From Puniceibacterium sediminis (lineage in GTDB: Bacteria > Pseudomonadota > Alphaproteobacteria > Rhodobacterales > Rhodobacteraceae), in the NCBI RefSeq assembly GCF_900188035.1, contig NZ_FZNN01000001.1:62001-126000 (forward strand): DNA of 64,000 nt, in the 5' to 3' direction. A program made the position numbers and the translations under genes. Position 1 is the first letter of the stretch; each line of letters opens with the position of its first letter. This document shows, piece by piece, positions 17,068 through 25,975 of the stretch. The notes beneath the pieces are model-generated. The model had not been told where the DNA came from. It was given only the letters and a program-made list of their open reading frames with translations, and searched no databases.

Positions 17068-17825
17068 ACTGGGAAGCAGTCAAGTCGATCTACTTCTTTG
17101 AAATGGCGCGGTTCTTCCGCACGCTGATGCAGAGTTTCATTTCGCCTGTCATCTCGACCTCGCTCTATTTCGTGGTCTTTGGCGCGGCCATCGGCAGCCG
17201 GATCGAAGAGGTCGAGGGCGTGTCCTATGGTGCCTTCATCGTGCCGGGATTGATCATGCTGAGCGTGATTACCCAAGCGATTTCAAATGCTTCGTTCGGG
17301 ATCTATTTCCCGAAATTCATCGGCACGATCTATGAACTGCTGTCCGCGCCGATCAATTTCCTTGAGATCGTGATGGGCTATGTGGGGGCGGCGGCGACCA
17401 AGGCGATGTTCATCGGCCTTGTCATTCTGGGCACGGCCGCGCTGTTCGTGGACCTGAGCATTCAGCACCCGTTTGCGATGCTCGCCTTCATGGTGCTGAC
17501 CTGTCTGAGCTTTTCGTTGCTGGGCTTCATCATCGGCATATGGGCTGGAAACTTTGAGCAATTACAACTGGTTCCGCTGCTGATCGTGACGCCGCTGGTG
17601 TTCCTTGGCGGGTCGTTTTATTCGATTTCGATGCTGCCTCACGCATGGCAGACGGTGGCGTTGTTCAACCCGGTGGTCTACCTGATTTCCGGATTTCGCT
17701 GGGCGTTCTTTGGCTCGGCAGATGTACCGATCGGCCTCAGCCTGCTGGCGATCGGGCTGTTCACCGGGCTGTGTCTGGGCGCGATCTGGTGGATTTTCCG
17801 GACCGGTTGGAAGATCCGCAACTGA
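17064..17825 (+). CDS. ABC-2 type permease
   Basis: This 253-residue inner-membrane protein has about six hydrophobic segments. The best are near residues 25-45, 55-75, 105-130, 140-160, 170-190 and 225-245. [20 protein letters not shown] is the conserved ABC-2 core. It dimerises and pairs with the ATPase encoded directly upstream (overlap of four bases). The family includes NodJ-like and multidrug exporters; the cargo is unknown. Confidence 0.9.
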   Translation: MNWEAVKSIYFFEMARFFRTLMQSFISPVISTSLYFVVFGAAIGSRIEEVEGVSYGAFIVPGLIMLSVITQAISNASFGIYFPKFIGTIYELLSAPINFLEIVMGYVGAAATKAMFIGLVILGTAALFVDLSIQHPFAMLAFMVLTCLSFSLLGFIIGIWAGNFEQLQLVPLLIVTPLVFLGGSFYSISMLPHAWQTVALFNPVVYLISGFRWAFFGSADVPIGLSLLAIGLFTGLCLGAIWWIFRTGWKIRN

Positions 17826-17847
17826 GCAGTTTTCACTGGCTGGCAAC

Positions 17848-17887
17848 CGTATGGAACGCGTATGGAAACCGTATGGCTGGCGTATGG
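17848..17887 (+). repeat. 11-bp CGTATGG tandem array, locus 1
   Basis: GTATGG begins at 17849, 17860, 17871 and 17882, exactly 11 bp apart. Each is preceded by C, and the remaining four bases vary. It lies between the ABC permease and the MFS gene. A second array of the same unit is at 40353. Confidence 0.85.
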
Positions 17888-18015
17888 CTAATTGCGTTTT
17901 GGCGACTGGCCCGCGCAAAAGCAGCCTTGCGACGGGCCAGCGGGTGGCATTCGCGTATTTGGAAAGAGAAGACGCCGGGAAGATTTGATCCGGCCTGAAA
18001 AAGTGAGGGCGTGAG

Positions 18016-19248
18016 ATGAGGCGGATTGTGCGGCTGGCGGATGCCGGGGATTTGCCGATTTGGCGGCGGCCTGTGACCTTGCTTTTCCTCATGGCCATCG
18101 CGATGCCGCTGTCCTTTGCGACCTGGTCGGCGCTGCTCAACAATTTTGTCATCGACGCGGCGCAGTTCGACGGGGCCGACATCGGCTGGCTGCATACGGT
18201 GCGCGAGATCCCCGGCTTTCTGGCCGTTGGTGTGATCGCGATCATCATCTTTGTCCACGAACAGGTTCTGGCGCTGGTAGCACTCACGCTGCTGGGATGC
18301 GCGACGGCGGTGACGGCGTGGTTCCCGCATCTGAGCGGCATCCTGACCATCACGATGCTGAGTTCGATCGGGTTTCATTATTATGAGACGGTCAACCAGT
18401 CGCTGCAATTGCAGTGGTTGCCGAAGGGGCGCGCGCCGCAGATGCTGGGGCTGCTGCTGGCCGCCGCGTCGGGGGCGACGCTGGTCGCCTATGTGCTGAT
18501 CGTGATGACCTGGAAGGCCTTCGATCTGTCCTACAACTTTGTCTACATGGTGTCGGGTGGGGCGACCCTGTTGATTGTCGGCTTTTGTGCCTTTGCCTTT
18601 CCCCGGTTCGAGGCACCCAATCCGCAGATCAAGAAGATGATCCTGCGGCGGCGGTACTGGCTGTATTACCTGCTGCAATTCATGTCAGGCGCGCGGCGGC
18701 AGATATTCGTGGTCTTTGCCGGGTTCATGATGGTCGAGCGGTTCGGGTTCGAGGTCGACGAGGTGACGGGGCTGTTCCTGATCAACCTTGTGGCCAACAT
18801 GATCTTTGCGCCCCTGATGGGGCGGGCGGTGTTCCGGTTTGGCGAACGCAACACGCTGATGTTTGAATATACCGGGCTGGTCCTGGTCTTTCTGGCCTAT
18901 GGCGGGGTTTACTGGTTTGGCTGGGGCGTGGTGCTGGCGGCAGCGCTGTATGTGGTCGACCATATGTTCTTTGCGCTGGCGCTGGCGCTGAAGACCTATT
19001 TCCAGAAGATCGCGGCCCCGGGGGATATTGCGCCGACGGCGGCGGTTGCGTTCACCATCAACCACATCGCGGCGGTGTTTCTGCCGGCGCTGCTGGGGTA
19101 TCTGTGGCTGGTATCGCCGGGGTCCGTATTCCTGCTGGCGGCGGGGATGGCGGCAACGTCGCTGGGCCTTGCGCTGATGATCCCGCGCCACCCGGAGCCG
19201 GGCAACGAGACGATATTTTCCCGCGGGCTGCCGGCACCGGCGGAATAG
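18016..19248 (+). CDS. Major facilitator superfamily transporter
   Basis: This 410-residue protein has about twelve hydrophobic helices with a basic loop after helix six (FEAPNPQIKKMILRRRYWL, around residue 200). It is an inner-membrane secondary transporter. The order of helices and the length fit MFS, but I see no motif that tells the substrate. It is not closely linked to neighbours: 190 bp with the CGTATGG array lie upstream and 150 bp of GC-rich sequence lie between it and prmA. Confidence 0.82.
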   Translation: MRRIVRLADAGDLPIWRRPVTLLFLMAIAMPLSFATWSALLNNFVIDAAQFDGADIGWLHTVREIPGFLAVGVIAIIIFVHEQVLALVALTLLGCATAVTAWFPHLSGILTITMLSSIGFHYYETVNQSLQLQWLPKGRAPQMLGLLLAAASGATLVAYVLIVMTWKAFDLSYNFVYMVSGGATLLIVGFCAFAFPRFEAPNPQIKKMILRRRYWLYYLLQFMSGARRQIFVVFAGFMMVERFGFEVDEVTGLFLINLVANMIFAPLMGRAVFRFGERNTLMFEYTGLVLVFLAYGGVYWFGWGVVLAAALYVVDHMFFALALALKTYFQKIAAPGDIAPTAAVAFTINHIAAVFLPALLGYLWLVSPGSVFLLAAGMAATSLGLALMIPRHPEPGNETIFSRGLPAPAE

Positions 19249-19398
19249 CCGACGGGCTGATGGTCTGCAGGGCGGGGGGCCAGCGGGGCGGGGGGCTTGC
19301 GGTGTGGGCGTTTGCGTGTGTAAACGACGCATCACTTCTGGCAGGGCCTTGCGGCCTGTCTGGCACACTGGTCCCGGTTCGGGGGAAATGGCGCGACA

Positions 19399-20268
19399 AT
19401 GACAACCTTTACGGCCCTGACGACCCTGATGGGCAAGGACGCAGCTGAAGCCCTTGGCGAGGCCATGGAAGCGCTTTGGCCCGAGCCCACCGGCGTTGGC
19501 GTTTTCGAGATGGAAGACGGATCGGGCCTGTGGGAGATCGGCGGCTATTTCGAAGAGCAGCCCGAAGAGACCGAGCTGGCGCTGCTGGCGGCGGCCTATG
19601 GAGCGCGGCCCTTTGCGATTTCCGAGGTCCCCGAGACGGATTGGGTGGCCAAGGTGCGCCGCGAGTTGGTGCCGGTCGAGGCCGGTCGGTTCTTTGTCTA
19701 CGGCAGCCATGACGCGGACAAGGTGCCCGAGGGCTGCGAGCCGCTGCTGATCGAGGCGGCGATGGCCTTTGGCACCGGGCACCACGGCACGACGCTGGGC
19801 TGTTTGCGCGCGCTGGACGAATTGGCGACGGGCGGCTTTGTCGGCAAGAGCGTGGCCGACATCGGTTGTGGCACGGCCGTGCTGGCGATGGGCGCGGCGC
19901 GGATCTGGCCCGGTCCGGTGCTGGCCAGCGATATCGACGAAGTTGCGGTCGACGTGGCCGAGGCGAATGTGATCGCAAACAAACTGACCGGTCAGGTGAA
20001 ATGCGTCGAGGCCACAGGGTTCGAGCATCCCGACCTGCTGGCGGCGGCACCTTTTGATCTGGTCTTTGCCAACATCCTCAAGGCCCCGTTGATCGACCTG
20101 GCACCCGATATGGGACGTCATATCGGCGCGCAGGGCTATGCGATTCTGTCGGGCATTCTGAACGAACAGGCGGATGACGTGATTGCCGCCTACGCCGAGA
20201 ACGGCATCGCCCTTGTCCGGCGTCAGGAAATTGGCGAGTGGACGACGCTGACGCTGCAAAAGGCCTGA
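19399..20268 (+). CDS. prmA: Ribosomal protein L11 methyltransferase
   Basis: This 289-residue SAM-dependent enzyme has an N-terminal substrate-recognition domain (about residues 1-110) and a C-terminal Rossmann domain. Motifs are FGTGHHGTTLGCL before the fold, SAM motif I VADIGCGTAVLAMGA (near residues 153-167) and FANILKAPL, the catalytic loop of PrmA. It trimethylates ribosomal protein L11. The start ATG at 19399 gives the usual N-terminal length. Confidence 0.92.
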   Translation: MTTFTALTTLMGKDAAEALGEAMEALWPEPTGVGVFEMEDGSGLWEIGGYFEEQPEETELALLAAAYGARPFAISEVPETDWVAKVRRELVPVEAGRFFVYGSHDADKVPEGCEPLLIEAAMAFGTGHHGTTLGCLRALDELATGGFVGKSVADIGCGTAVLAMGAARIWPGPVLASDIDEVAVDVAEANVIANKLTGQVKCVEATGFEHPDLLAAAPFDLVFANILKAPLIDLAPDMGRHIGAQGYAILSGILNEQADDVIAAYAENGIALVRRQEIGEWTTLTLQKA

Positions 20269-20428
20269 TCTGCTTCGCGCCGTTTGTCGGGCGGCGGGAC
20301 CGGGTTGTTTGACGCATTGCCGACGCGGTCTGTCAGTTTGCCAGTCAAAGGCGCCTTGGGTGTTGGCCGGTGTCGGGCAGGGGCCGTTGCTGGGCCAAAT
20401 GAAGGCTATATGAGTTCAAGCGATATTT

Positions 20429-20463
20429 GCGCGTCACCTGTAACAGGGTGGCGCGCCTTTTTT
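20429..20463 (+). terminator. Rho-independent terminator, plus strand
   Basis: GCGCGTCACCTG (20429-20440) pairs with CAGGGTGGCGCGC (20444-20456), followed by C and six T. It is 160 bp after prmA and has no annotated gene right in front, so it ends either a long prmA transcript or a small RNA. Confidence 0.7.
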
Positions 20464-20499
20464 GTGGGTTTGTCAGCCACCGGCGGGGCGGCAGACACG

Positions 20500-20533
20500 A
20501 AAAGGCCGCGTTCCAGCAAAGGAACGCGGCCTT
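20500..20533 (-). terminator. Rho-independent terminator of the DUF1127 gene
   Basis: A perfect 13-bp stem AAGGCCGCGTTCC (20502-20514) / GGAACGCGGCCTT (20521-20533) with a 6-base loop lies 22 bp past the DUF1127 stop. On the minus strand it runs into a short T tract. Confidence 0.85.
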
Positions 20534-20555
20534 GTTCACCCGATTGGGCGAATTT

Positions 20556-20819
20556 TCAGGTGCGGGAGACCATGTAGATCTCGCTGCGGGTCAGGCCGAT
20601 ATCGTCGAGTTCACGATCGGACAGACGCGACAGGCTCTTGTGGGTGATGCGGGCATCGTTCCAGGCAGAGACAGCGCCGAAAGCCGACTTGAACAGTTCA
20701 GCGATCTGAACCGACAGGCCTGCGCCGCTGCGGGTGCGCGGGGTGTCCAGCGCGGAGACGAAAATGTTACCGATCAGACCAGCATGGCCAAAAGAGCGCG
20801 ACGTATCAAAAGCAGCCAT
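20556..20819 (-). CDS. DUF1127 small protein
   Basis: This 87-residue basic protein ends with the DUF1127 motif LSRLSDRELDDIGLTRSEI (near residues 64-82). Such small Arg-rich proteins are common in Alphaproteobacteria, and at least one relative in Rhodobacter (CcaF1) binds RNA. The start at 20819 has AAGGA seven bases upstream. The gene stands alone with its own terminator, and its upstream region carries a 7-bp inverted repeat and a promoter-like sequence, so it is likely regulated as a single unit. Confidence 0.88.
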   Translation of the reverse strand: MAAFDTSRSFGHAGLIGNIFVSALDTPRTRSGAGLSVQIAELFKSAFGAVSAWNDARITHKSLSRLSDRELDDIGLTRSEIYMVSRT

Positions 20820-20865
20820 AATCTTGATCCTTCTCATAAAGCGGGCATTGCGTTTTGTTGATGCT

Positions 20866-20923
20866 CATCTAGTAGGCGGTTTGTGAACGTACAAGCCACC
20901 AAAATTGCATGGGTTACATGCAA
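20866..20923 (-). promoter_or_regulatory. Putative promoter and palindrome of the DUF1127 gene
   Basis: On the minus strand TTGTAC (20894-20889) and TAGATG (20871-20866) are 17 bp apart and could be -35 and -10 boxes. A perfect inverted repeat TTGCATG-5-CATGCAA (20905-20923) lies about 55 bp before the predicted start. The -10 box is a weak match, so this is tentative. Confidence 0.35.
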
Positions 20924-21135
20924 AAAACGCATAGCAAAAATAGTGGTTAAGAAATTGTTATCTTTGACAAAATTATGACAGCGGGGTGTTTTGAATCGTA
21001 CGTATGCAGACAATTTGGCAAGGTCCGTGTCGCCTATGTACGGGTAGTGTCGTTTTCGGGCCGCGTGCAACAGGGCTTGGCGCGTGTTCGCGTTTCGTGC
21101 TAACCCTCTGCGAAAATATATAAAAGGCGACAGGC
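20924..21135. other. AT-rich intergenic region before ruvC
   Basis: The 316 bp between the DUF1127 and ruvC starts are clearly AT-richer than the surroundings. Apart from the palindrome and promoter-like boxes I see no ORF or RNA here; it probably holds both divergent promoters. Confidence 0.5.
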
Positions 21136-21627
21136 ATGCGGGTATTGGGCATTGATCCGGGGTTGCGCAACCTTGGCTGGGGCGTGATCGACGTCGATGG
21201 GAGCCGACTCAGGCATGTCGCGAATGGGGTTTGCACCAGTGCCGGGCCCGAACTGGCGCCGCGGCTGCTGTCCTTGCACTTGCAACTGACCGAAGTTCTG
21301 CACCGTTATGCACCCGAGGTGGCGGCGGTTGAGCTGACATTCGTGAACAAGGATGCCGTGGCGACGCTGAAGCTGGGGCAGGCGCGGGCGATTGCATTGC
21401 TGGTGCCTGCACAGTTCGGGCTGGAGGTCGGGGAATATGCGCCTAACAAGGTCAAGAAGACGGTTGTCGGCGTGGGCCATGCGGACAAGGCGCAGGTGCT
21501 GCACATGGTGAAGATGCAGCTGAAAGACGCCGAGATCCACGGCCCCGATGCGGCGGATGCGCTGGCGATTGCCATTTGTCACGCGCATCACGCCCGGGTG
21601 CCTGCCCTGCGGGAGTTGCGGGAATGA
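21136..21627 (+). CDS. ruvC: Holliday junction resolvase RuvC
   Basis: This is a 163-residue crossover junction endodeoxyribonuclease. The acidic catalytic set is visible: Asp in [17 protein letters not shown], Glu in AAVELTFVN and Asp in [13 protein letters not shown]. It cuts Holliday junctions together with RuvAB branch migration. The stop overlaps the ruvA start by ATGA, and ruvB follows, so this is a ruvCAB operon. Confidence 0.96.
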   Translation: MRVLGIDPGLRNLGWGVIDVDGSRLRHVANGVCTSAGPELAPRLLSLHLQLTEVLHRYAPEVAAVELTFVNKDAVATLKLGQARAIALLVPAQFGLEVGEYAPNKVKKTVVGVGHADKAQVLHMVKMQLKDAEIHGPDAADALAIAICHAHHARVPALRELRE

Positions 21628-22292
21628 TCGGGCGTATCGCGGGGCGGGTCGAATACAAGGGCGAAGATCACGTGCTGATCGACGTGCGCGGCGTCGGCTA
21701 TATCGTCTATTGTTCGGACCGGACCATGGCGGCGCTGCCCGGCCCGGGCGAGGCGGCGGCGCTGTTCACCGACCTGCTGGTGCGCGAGGATCTGTTGCAG
21801 TTGTTCGGGTTCCTGTCGCTGGTGGAAAAGGAATGGCACAGGTTGCTGATGTCGGTGCAGGGGGTCGGGGCCAAGGCGTCGCTGGCCATTCTCGGCACGT
21901 TGGGACCGGATGGCGTCAGCCGCGCGATTGCGCTGGGGGATATCAACGCCGTCAAGGCGGCCAAGGGCATCGGCCCCAAGACGGCGCAGCGTGTCGTGCT
22001 GGAGCTGAAGGACAAGGCGCCGGTGGTGATGGCCATGGGCGCGGCGGTGGCGCCATCGCCTGCGGATGATCTGGGCGAGGTGATCGAGGTTGCGACGCCC
22101 AAGGCCCGGTCGGCGCCATCGCCACGCGCGGCCCCTTCGGCGCAGGCCGAAGCCTTGTCGGCGCTGGGGAACCTGGGGTACGGCCCCGGTGAAGCGGCGG
22201 GTGCGGTGGCGCAGGCGGCGGGCGATCTGCCCGACGCGCAAACACCGGATCTGATCCGCGCGGCGCTGAAGCTGCTGGCGCCAAAGGCATGA
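21624..22292 (+). CDS. ruvA: Holliday junction DNA helicase RuvA
   Basis: This 222-residue protein begins [20 protein letters not shown], the OB-fold domain. The helix-hairpin-helix region follows, with [16 protein letters not shown] and [20 protein letters not shown] flexible Ala/Pro/Ser-rich linker (about residues 150-175) leads to the C-terminal domain III, which contacts RuvB. The start at 21624 overlaps the ruvC stop; a longer open frame upstream lies inside ruvC. Confidence 0.96.
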   Translation: MIGRIAGRVEYKGEDHVLIDVRGVGYIVYCSDRTMAALPGPGEAAALFTDLLVREDLLQLFGFLSLVEKEWHRLLMSVQGVGAKASLAILGTLGPDGVSRAIALGDINAVKAAKGIGPKTAQRVVLELKDKAPVVMAMGAAVAPSPADDLGEVIEVATPKARSAPSPRAAPSAQAEALSALGNLGYGPGEAAGAVAQAAGDLPDAQTPDLIRAALKLLAPKA

Positions 22293-22319
22293 ATATTCTG
22301 GATCAAAGCGGGGTGAGCC

Positions 22320-23345
22320 ATGGCCGAGCCTGACCCGACCCTGCGCCCCGAAGCGCAGCCCGAGGATTTTGACCGCGCGCTGCGGCCTCAGATGCTTGAC
22401 GATTTTGTCGGGCAGGCCGAGGCCAAAGCCAACCTGCGTGTGTTCATCCAGTCCGCCCGGATGCGCGGCGAGGCGATGGATCACACGCTGTTCCACGGGC
22501 CGCCCGGATTGGGCAAGACGACGCTGGCGCAGATCATGGCGCGCGAGCTGGGCGTGGGGTTTCGCATGACCTCGGGTCCGGTGCTGGCCAAGGCCGGCGA
22601 TCTGGCGGCGATCCTGACCAACCTTGAGGCGCGCGATGTGCTGTTCATCGACGAAATCCACCGGCTGAACCCGGCGGTCGAGGAGGTGCTGTACCCGGCG
22701 CTTGAGGATTACGAGCTGGATCTGGTGATCGGCGAGGGGCCTGCCGCCCGCACGGTGCGGATCGAATTGCAGCCCTTTACGCTGGTCGGGGCGACGACGC
22801 GGCTGGGCCTGCTGACAACGCCGCTGCGCGACCGGTTCGGCATTCCGACGCGGTTGCAGTTCTATACCGAGGACGAGTTGCACTCCATCGTCACGCGCAA
22901 TGCGATCAAGCTGGGCGTTCCGGCCGAGGATGGCGGCGCGCGCGAGATTGCCCGCCGCTCGCGCGGCACGCCCCGGATTGCCGGGCGGTTGCTGCGCCGC
23001 GTGGTGGATTTCGCGGTGGTCGAAGGCGACGGTGTGGTGACCAAGGCGCTGGCGGATTCATCGCTGACGCGGTTGGGCGTGGATCATCTGGGGCTGGACG
23101 GCGCGGACCGGCGGTATCTGCAACTGATTGCCGATAATTACGCGGGCGGTCCGGTGGGCATCGAGACACTGAGCGCGGCGCTGAGCGAAAGCCGTGATGC
23201 GCTGGAGGAAGTGATCGAGCCCTTCCTGCTGCAACAGGGGCTGATCCAGCGGACGCCACGTGGGCGGATGCTGGCGCAAAAGGCCTGGGATCACATGGGG
23301 CTGCCGATGCCGAAACCGGCGGGGCAGAGCGATCTTTTCGGCTAG
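22320..23345 (+). CDS. ruvB: Holliday junction branch migration ATPase RuvB
   Basis: This 341-residue AAA+ motor has Walker [10 protein letters not shown] near residues 60-68, Walker [11 protein letters not shown], sensor 1 [19 protein letters not shown] and the arginine sensor in [13 protein letters not shown]. The C-terminal winged helix ends with TPRGRMLA. It drives branch migration with RuvA. It follows ruvA by 27 bp. Confidence 0.97.
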   Translation: MAEPDPTLRPEAQPEDFDRALRPQMLDDFVGQAEAKANLRVFIQSARMRGEAMDHTLFHGPPGLGKTTLAQIMARELGVGFRMTSGPVLAKAGDLAAILTNLEARDVLFIDEIHRLNPAVEEVLYPALEDYELDLVIGEGPAARTVRIELQPFTLVGATTRLGLLTTPLRDRFGIPTRLQFYTEDELHSIVTRNAIKLGVPAEDGGAREIARRSRGTPRIAGRLLRRVVDFAVVEGDGVVTKALADSSLTRLGVDHLGLDGADRRYLQLIADNYAGGPVGIETLSAALSESRDALEEVIEPFLLQQGLIQRTPRGRMLAQKAWDHMGLPMPKPAGQSDLFG

Positions 23346-23467
23346 GGACGCGCCTTTGGAAAGCGAAGAAGCGGGGGGAGTACACGCAGATCCCCGACGG
23401 TGCGATTGATTTCCGCCCGTCAGCTATGCGAGATGCGCGTCGAATCCAAAGACGTGAGGCAGGGCGA

Positions 23468-24103
23468 ATGCAGGATCTGACACAGCAGGACATAGAGGCG
23501 CTGTTCACCCGCGCCGATGGCAGTTACCTTTTTGCGCGCTGGTCGCGTGCACTGGCGCCGGTGGTTTTCGGGATCGAGGCGGAAAGCTTGCCGGTAATCA
23601 AGGGCGCGATCGAGGCCGTGGCGGCGCTGGCGGGCCTTGAAACGGTTGAGATGGACCCCGAGTTGGGTTCGAACCTGATGGTGTTCTTTTGCCGCGACTG
23701 GGCGGAACTGCCCGAGGTCCCCAACCTGGAAAAGCTGGTGCCGGATCTGGTGCCGCTGGTGGCGCGGTTGCAGGGCGCCGGGGCGAACCAGTACCGGGTC
23801 TTTCGCTTCGATGCCGCCGGTGCGATCCGGGCGGCCTTTGTGTTTCTGCGCATGGATGATCAGCTTGCTGCGCTGCCCGCCGAAGAACTGGCGCTGAGCC
23901 AGGCGGTGCAGACGGTATTGCTGTGGTCGGACAGGGCCTTTGTCGACCGCTCGCCCTTGGGTCAGTTGGCGGATGGCCGCGTGGTTCTGCGCCCCGAGAT
24001 CGGCGCATTGATCCGCGCCGCCTATGATCCGGTGATGCCCGCCGTGGCGCAGGACAAAAGCCACGCCCTGCGGCTTGCCGCGCGGATGCTGCCGCAGGAC
24101 TGA
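23468..24103 (+). CDS. Conserved hypothetical protein between ruvB and ybgC
   Basis: This 211-residue soluble protein has no signal peptide and no motif I recognise. It begins MQDLTQQDIEALFTRADGSY. An acidic and hydrophobic middle (EVPNLEKLVPDLVPLVARLQ) and the strand-like segment QYRVFRFDAAGAIRAAFVFL follow. The start at 23468 is chosen for its N terminus; the frame is open 42 bases further up. Position between recombination and envelope genes suggests a conserved Rhodobacterales neighbour gene, without a known function. Confidence 0.7.
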   Translation: MQDLTQQDIEALFTRADGSYLFARWSRALAPVVFGIEAESLPVIKGAIEAVAALAGLETVEMDPELGSNLMVFFCRDWAELPEVPNLEKLVPDLVPLVARLQGAGANQYRVFRFDAAGAIRAAFVFLRMDDQLAALPAEELALSQAVQTVLLWSDRAFVDRSPLGQLADGRVVLRPEIGALIRAAYDPVMPAVAQDKSHALRLAARMLPQD

Positions 24104-24110
24104 AGCCCCG

Positions 24111-24140
24111 TTCCATCTGCCTGAAAATATCCCGGCGGAG
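24111..24140 (-). repeat. GC-rich element tail, copy D (fragment)
   Basis: Read on the minus strand it is CCGGGATATTTTCAGG then CAGATGGAA, matching the tail of the family at 4253, 15934, 49127 and 58381. The long hairpin part is missing or degraded. Confidence 0.55.
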
Positions 24141-24248
24141 TCGTCTGTATAGACGGTGCTGGCAGCGCCCCCGAACGCGTGGTTGCACGGGGGGCAGCCG
24201 CTGCCTAGGGTGCGGGAAACGCCCCCGAACTGCATGAGGCCGATGCCG

Positions 24249-24638
24249 ATGACGCACAGATTTCCCGTCCGGGTCTATTACGAAGACACCGATATGGCCG
24301 GCGTCGTCTACCACGCCAATTATCTGCGCTATATCGAACGTGCCCGCAGCGACTGGGTCCGCGAGTTGGGCATCGACCAGAATGCGATGCGCGAAGAGGA
24401 TGGCCTGGTCTTTGCCGTGCGGCGGGTCGAGGCGGACTATTTGTTGCCCGCAAAGTTCGACGATACCCTTGAAGTGCGCACGACGATCCGCAGCGTGACA
24501 GGGGCCCGGCTGATCATGGGGCAGGAGGTCCGGCGCGGCGAAGAGAGGCTGTTTCTGGCCGAGGTCACGCTGGTCTGCATCAACGATACGGGCCATCCCG
24601 CACGGCTGCCGGCGAATATCCGCCTGCTGCTGCACTGA
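24249..24638 (+). CDS. ybgC: Tol-Pal associated acyl-CoA thioesterase YbgC
   Basis: This is a 129-residue hotdog thioesterase. It has the family signature VYYEDTDMAGVVYHANYLRY (residues 8-27), with the catalytic Asp in DTDMAGVVYH. It hydrolyses short-chain or phospholipid-related acyl thioesters and is almost always the first gene of the tol-pal cluster, as here. Three in-frame ATGs (24234, 24243, 24249) are possible; the last gives the canonical MTHRFPVRVYYEDTD start. Confidence 0.92.
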   Translation: MTHRFPVRVYYEDTDMAGVVYHANYLRYIERARSDWVRELGIDQNAMREEDGLVFAVRRVEADYLLPAKFDDTLEVRTTIRSVTGARLIMGQEVRRGEERLFLAEVTLVCINDTGHPARLPANIRLLLH

Positions 24639-24640
24639 AC

Positions 24641-24664
24641 GGGCGCAAAACGTCCTTTTGCCCC
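24641..24664 (+). terminator. Hairpin after ybgC
   Basis: GGGCGCAAAA pairs with TTTTGCCC, with one bulged base, three bases after the ybgC stop. It may be a weak terminator or attenuator in front of tolQ. Confidence 0.4.
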
Positions 24665-24788
24665 GCTTAAAACACGTCTTTGGGCGGCCGGATGACGGCA
24701 TTGTGTTGGCCTTGGCCCTGCAAATCAGGTATGGACGGCCCTAATCAGAGCCGCGACAGAGTGGCCGAACCGGATAAAGAGCAGGCAT

Positions 24789-25484
24789 ATGGAAACGCAG
24801 ACCCTTGCACTCGCGAGCGAGATCGATTTCTCGATGTGGGCGCTGTTCGCACGCGCGACGCTGACCGTGAAACTGGTGATGACCTTGCTGATGATCGCAT
24901 CGTTCTGGTCATGGTCGATCATCATTCAAAAGCAGATCGCCTACCGCAAGGCGCGGCGCGAGGCGGCGGTGTTCGATCAGGCGTTCTGGAGTGGAGAGCC
25001 GCTGGATGAGCTGTTCGACCAGATCGGGGTCGAACCTTCGGGGCGGGCGCAAAAGGTCTTTGTCGCCGGGATGATGGAGTGGCGGCGGTCGCACCGTGCC
25101 GATGGCGGTCTGATTGCGGGTGCACAGGCGCGGATCGACCGGTCAATGGACGTGGCCATCCAGAAAGAGGCCGAAGACCTGCAAAAGGGTCTGCCGGTTC
25201 TGGCGACCACCGGATCGACGGCACCGTTTGTCGGTCTGTTCGGGACGGTCTGGGGCATCATGCACGCCTTTATCGAAATCGCGCAGCAGCAGAACACCAA
25301 CCTGGCCGTTGTCGCCCCCGGTATTGCCGAGGCATTGCTGGCCACGGGTCTGGGCCTGCTGGCGGCGATCCCGGCGGTCATCTTTTACAACAAGCTTTCG
25401 GCGGATGTGGACCGGATCATCGGCGGCTACGAGGCCTTTGCCGACGAATTCTCGACCATCCTGTCGCGCCAGCTGGATTCCTGA
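24789..25484 (+). CDS. tolQ: Tol-Pal proton channel protein TolQ
   Basis: This is a 231-residue MotA/TolQ/ExbB family protein with three membrane helices: near residues 17-40, then a pair near residues 130-155 and 170-195. The conserved stretch STAPFVGLFGTVWGIMHAF and GIAEALLATGLGLLAAIPAV line the ion channel. With TolR it uses the proton gradient to energise TolA during outer-membrane constriction. tolR starts three bases after its stop. Confidence 0.96.
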   Translation: METQTLALASEIDFSMWALFARATLTVKLVMTLLMIASFWSWSIIIQKQIAYRKARREAAVFDQAFWSGEPLDELFDQIGVEPSGRAQKVFVAGMMEWRRSHRADGGLIAGAQARIDRSMDVAIQKEAEDLQKGLPVLATTGSTAPFVGLFGTVWGIMHAFIEIAQQQNTNLAVVAPGIAEALLATGLGLLAAIPAVIFYNKLSADVDRIIGGYEAFADEFSTILSRQLDS

Positions 25485-25487
25485 GCC

Positions 25488-25964
25488 ATGGGTGCGGGCG
25501 TCGTGAAATCAGGTGGCGGGGGCGGACGGCGCGGGCGTCGTCGCGGCGGGCGTGCGCAGCCCATGGCCGAGATCAACATCACGCCTTTCGTGGACGTGAT
25601 GCTGGTGCTGCTGATCATCTTCATGGTCGCCGCGCCGCTGCTGACCGTGGGTGTGCCTGTCGAGCTGCCCAAGACGGCCGCCAATGCGCTGCCGTCCGAG
25701 AACGAAGAGCCGCTGACCGTCACCATTGATGCCAGTGGCGTCGTGATGATCCAGACGACCGAGGTCGCGCGCGATGATCTGGTGAACCGCCTGCGGGCCA
25801 TTGCGACCGAACGGTCGGACGACCGGGTGTTCCTGCGCGCGGACGGGGCTGTGCCATATGAAACAGTCGCCCAGGTGATGGGTGCGCTGAATGCCGGTGG
25901 ATTTTCGTCCATCGGGCTTGTGACGGATATTGGCGGGCCGGCCCTTGATGGGTCGGGACGCTAG
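25488..25964 (+). CDS. tolR: Tol-Pal channel protein TolR
   Basis: This is a 158-residue ExbD/TolR protein. A Gly/Arg-rich cytoplasmic tail is followed by AEINITPFVDVMLVLLIIFM (about residues 27-46), whose Asp is the proton-carrying residue in the single membrane helix. The C-terminal periplasmic domain (residues 60-158) binds peptidoglycan or TolA. It is three bases downstream of tolQ. Confidence 0.95.
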   Translation: MGAGVVKSGGGGGRRGRRRGGRAQPMAEINITPFVDVMLVLLIIFMVAAPLLTVGVPVELPKTAANALPSENEEPLTVTIDASGVVMIQTTEVARDDLVNRLRAIATERSDDRVFLRADGAVPYETVAQVMGALNAGGFSSIGLVTDIGGPALDGSGR

Positions 25965-25975
25965 GGCGCGGGCTT

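Noticed and set aside
18685-20259. A 524-codon open frame on the minus strand
   Set aside because: It lies antisense to the MFS and prmA genes and is a codon-bias shadow, rich in Arg, Gln and His.
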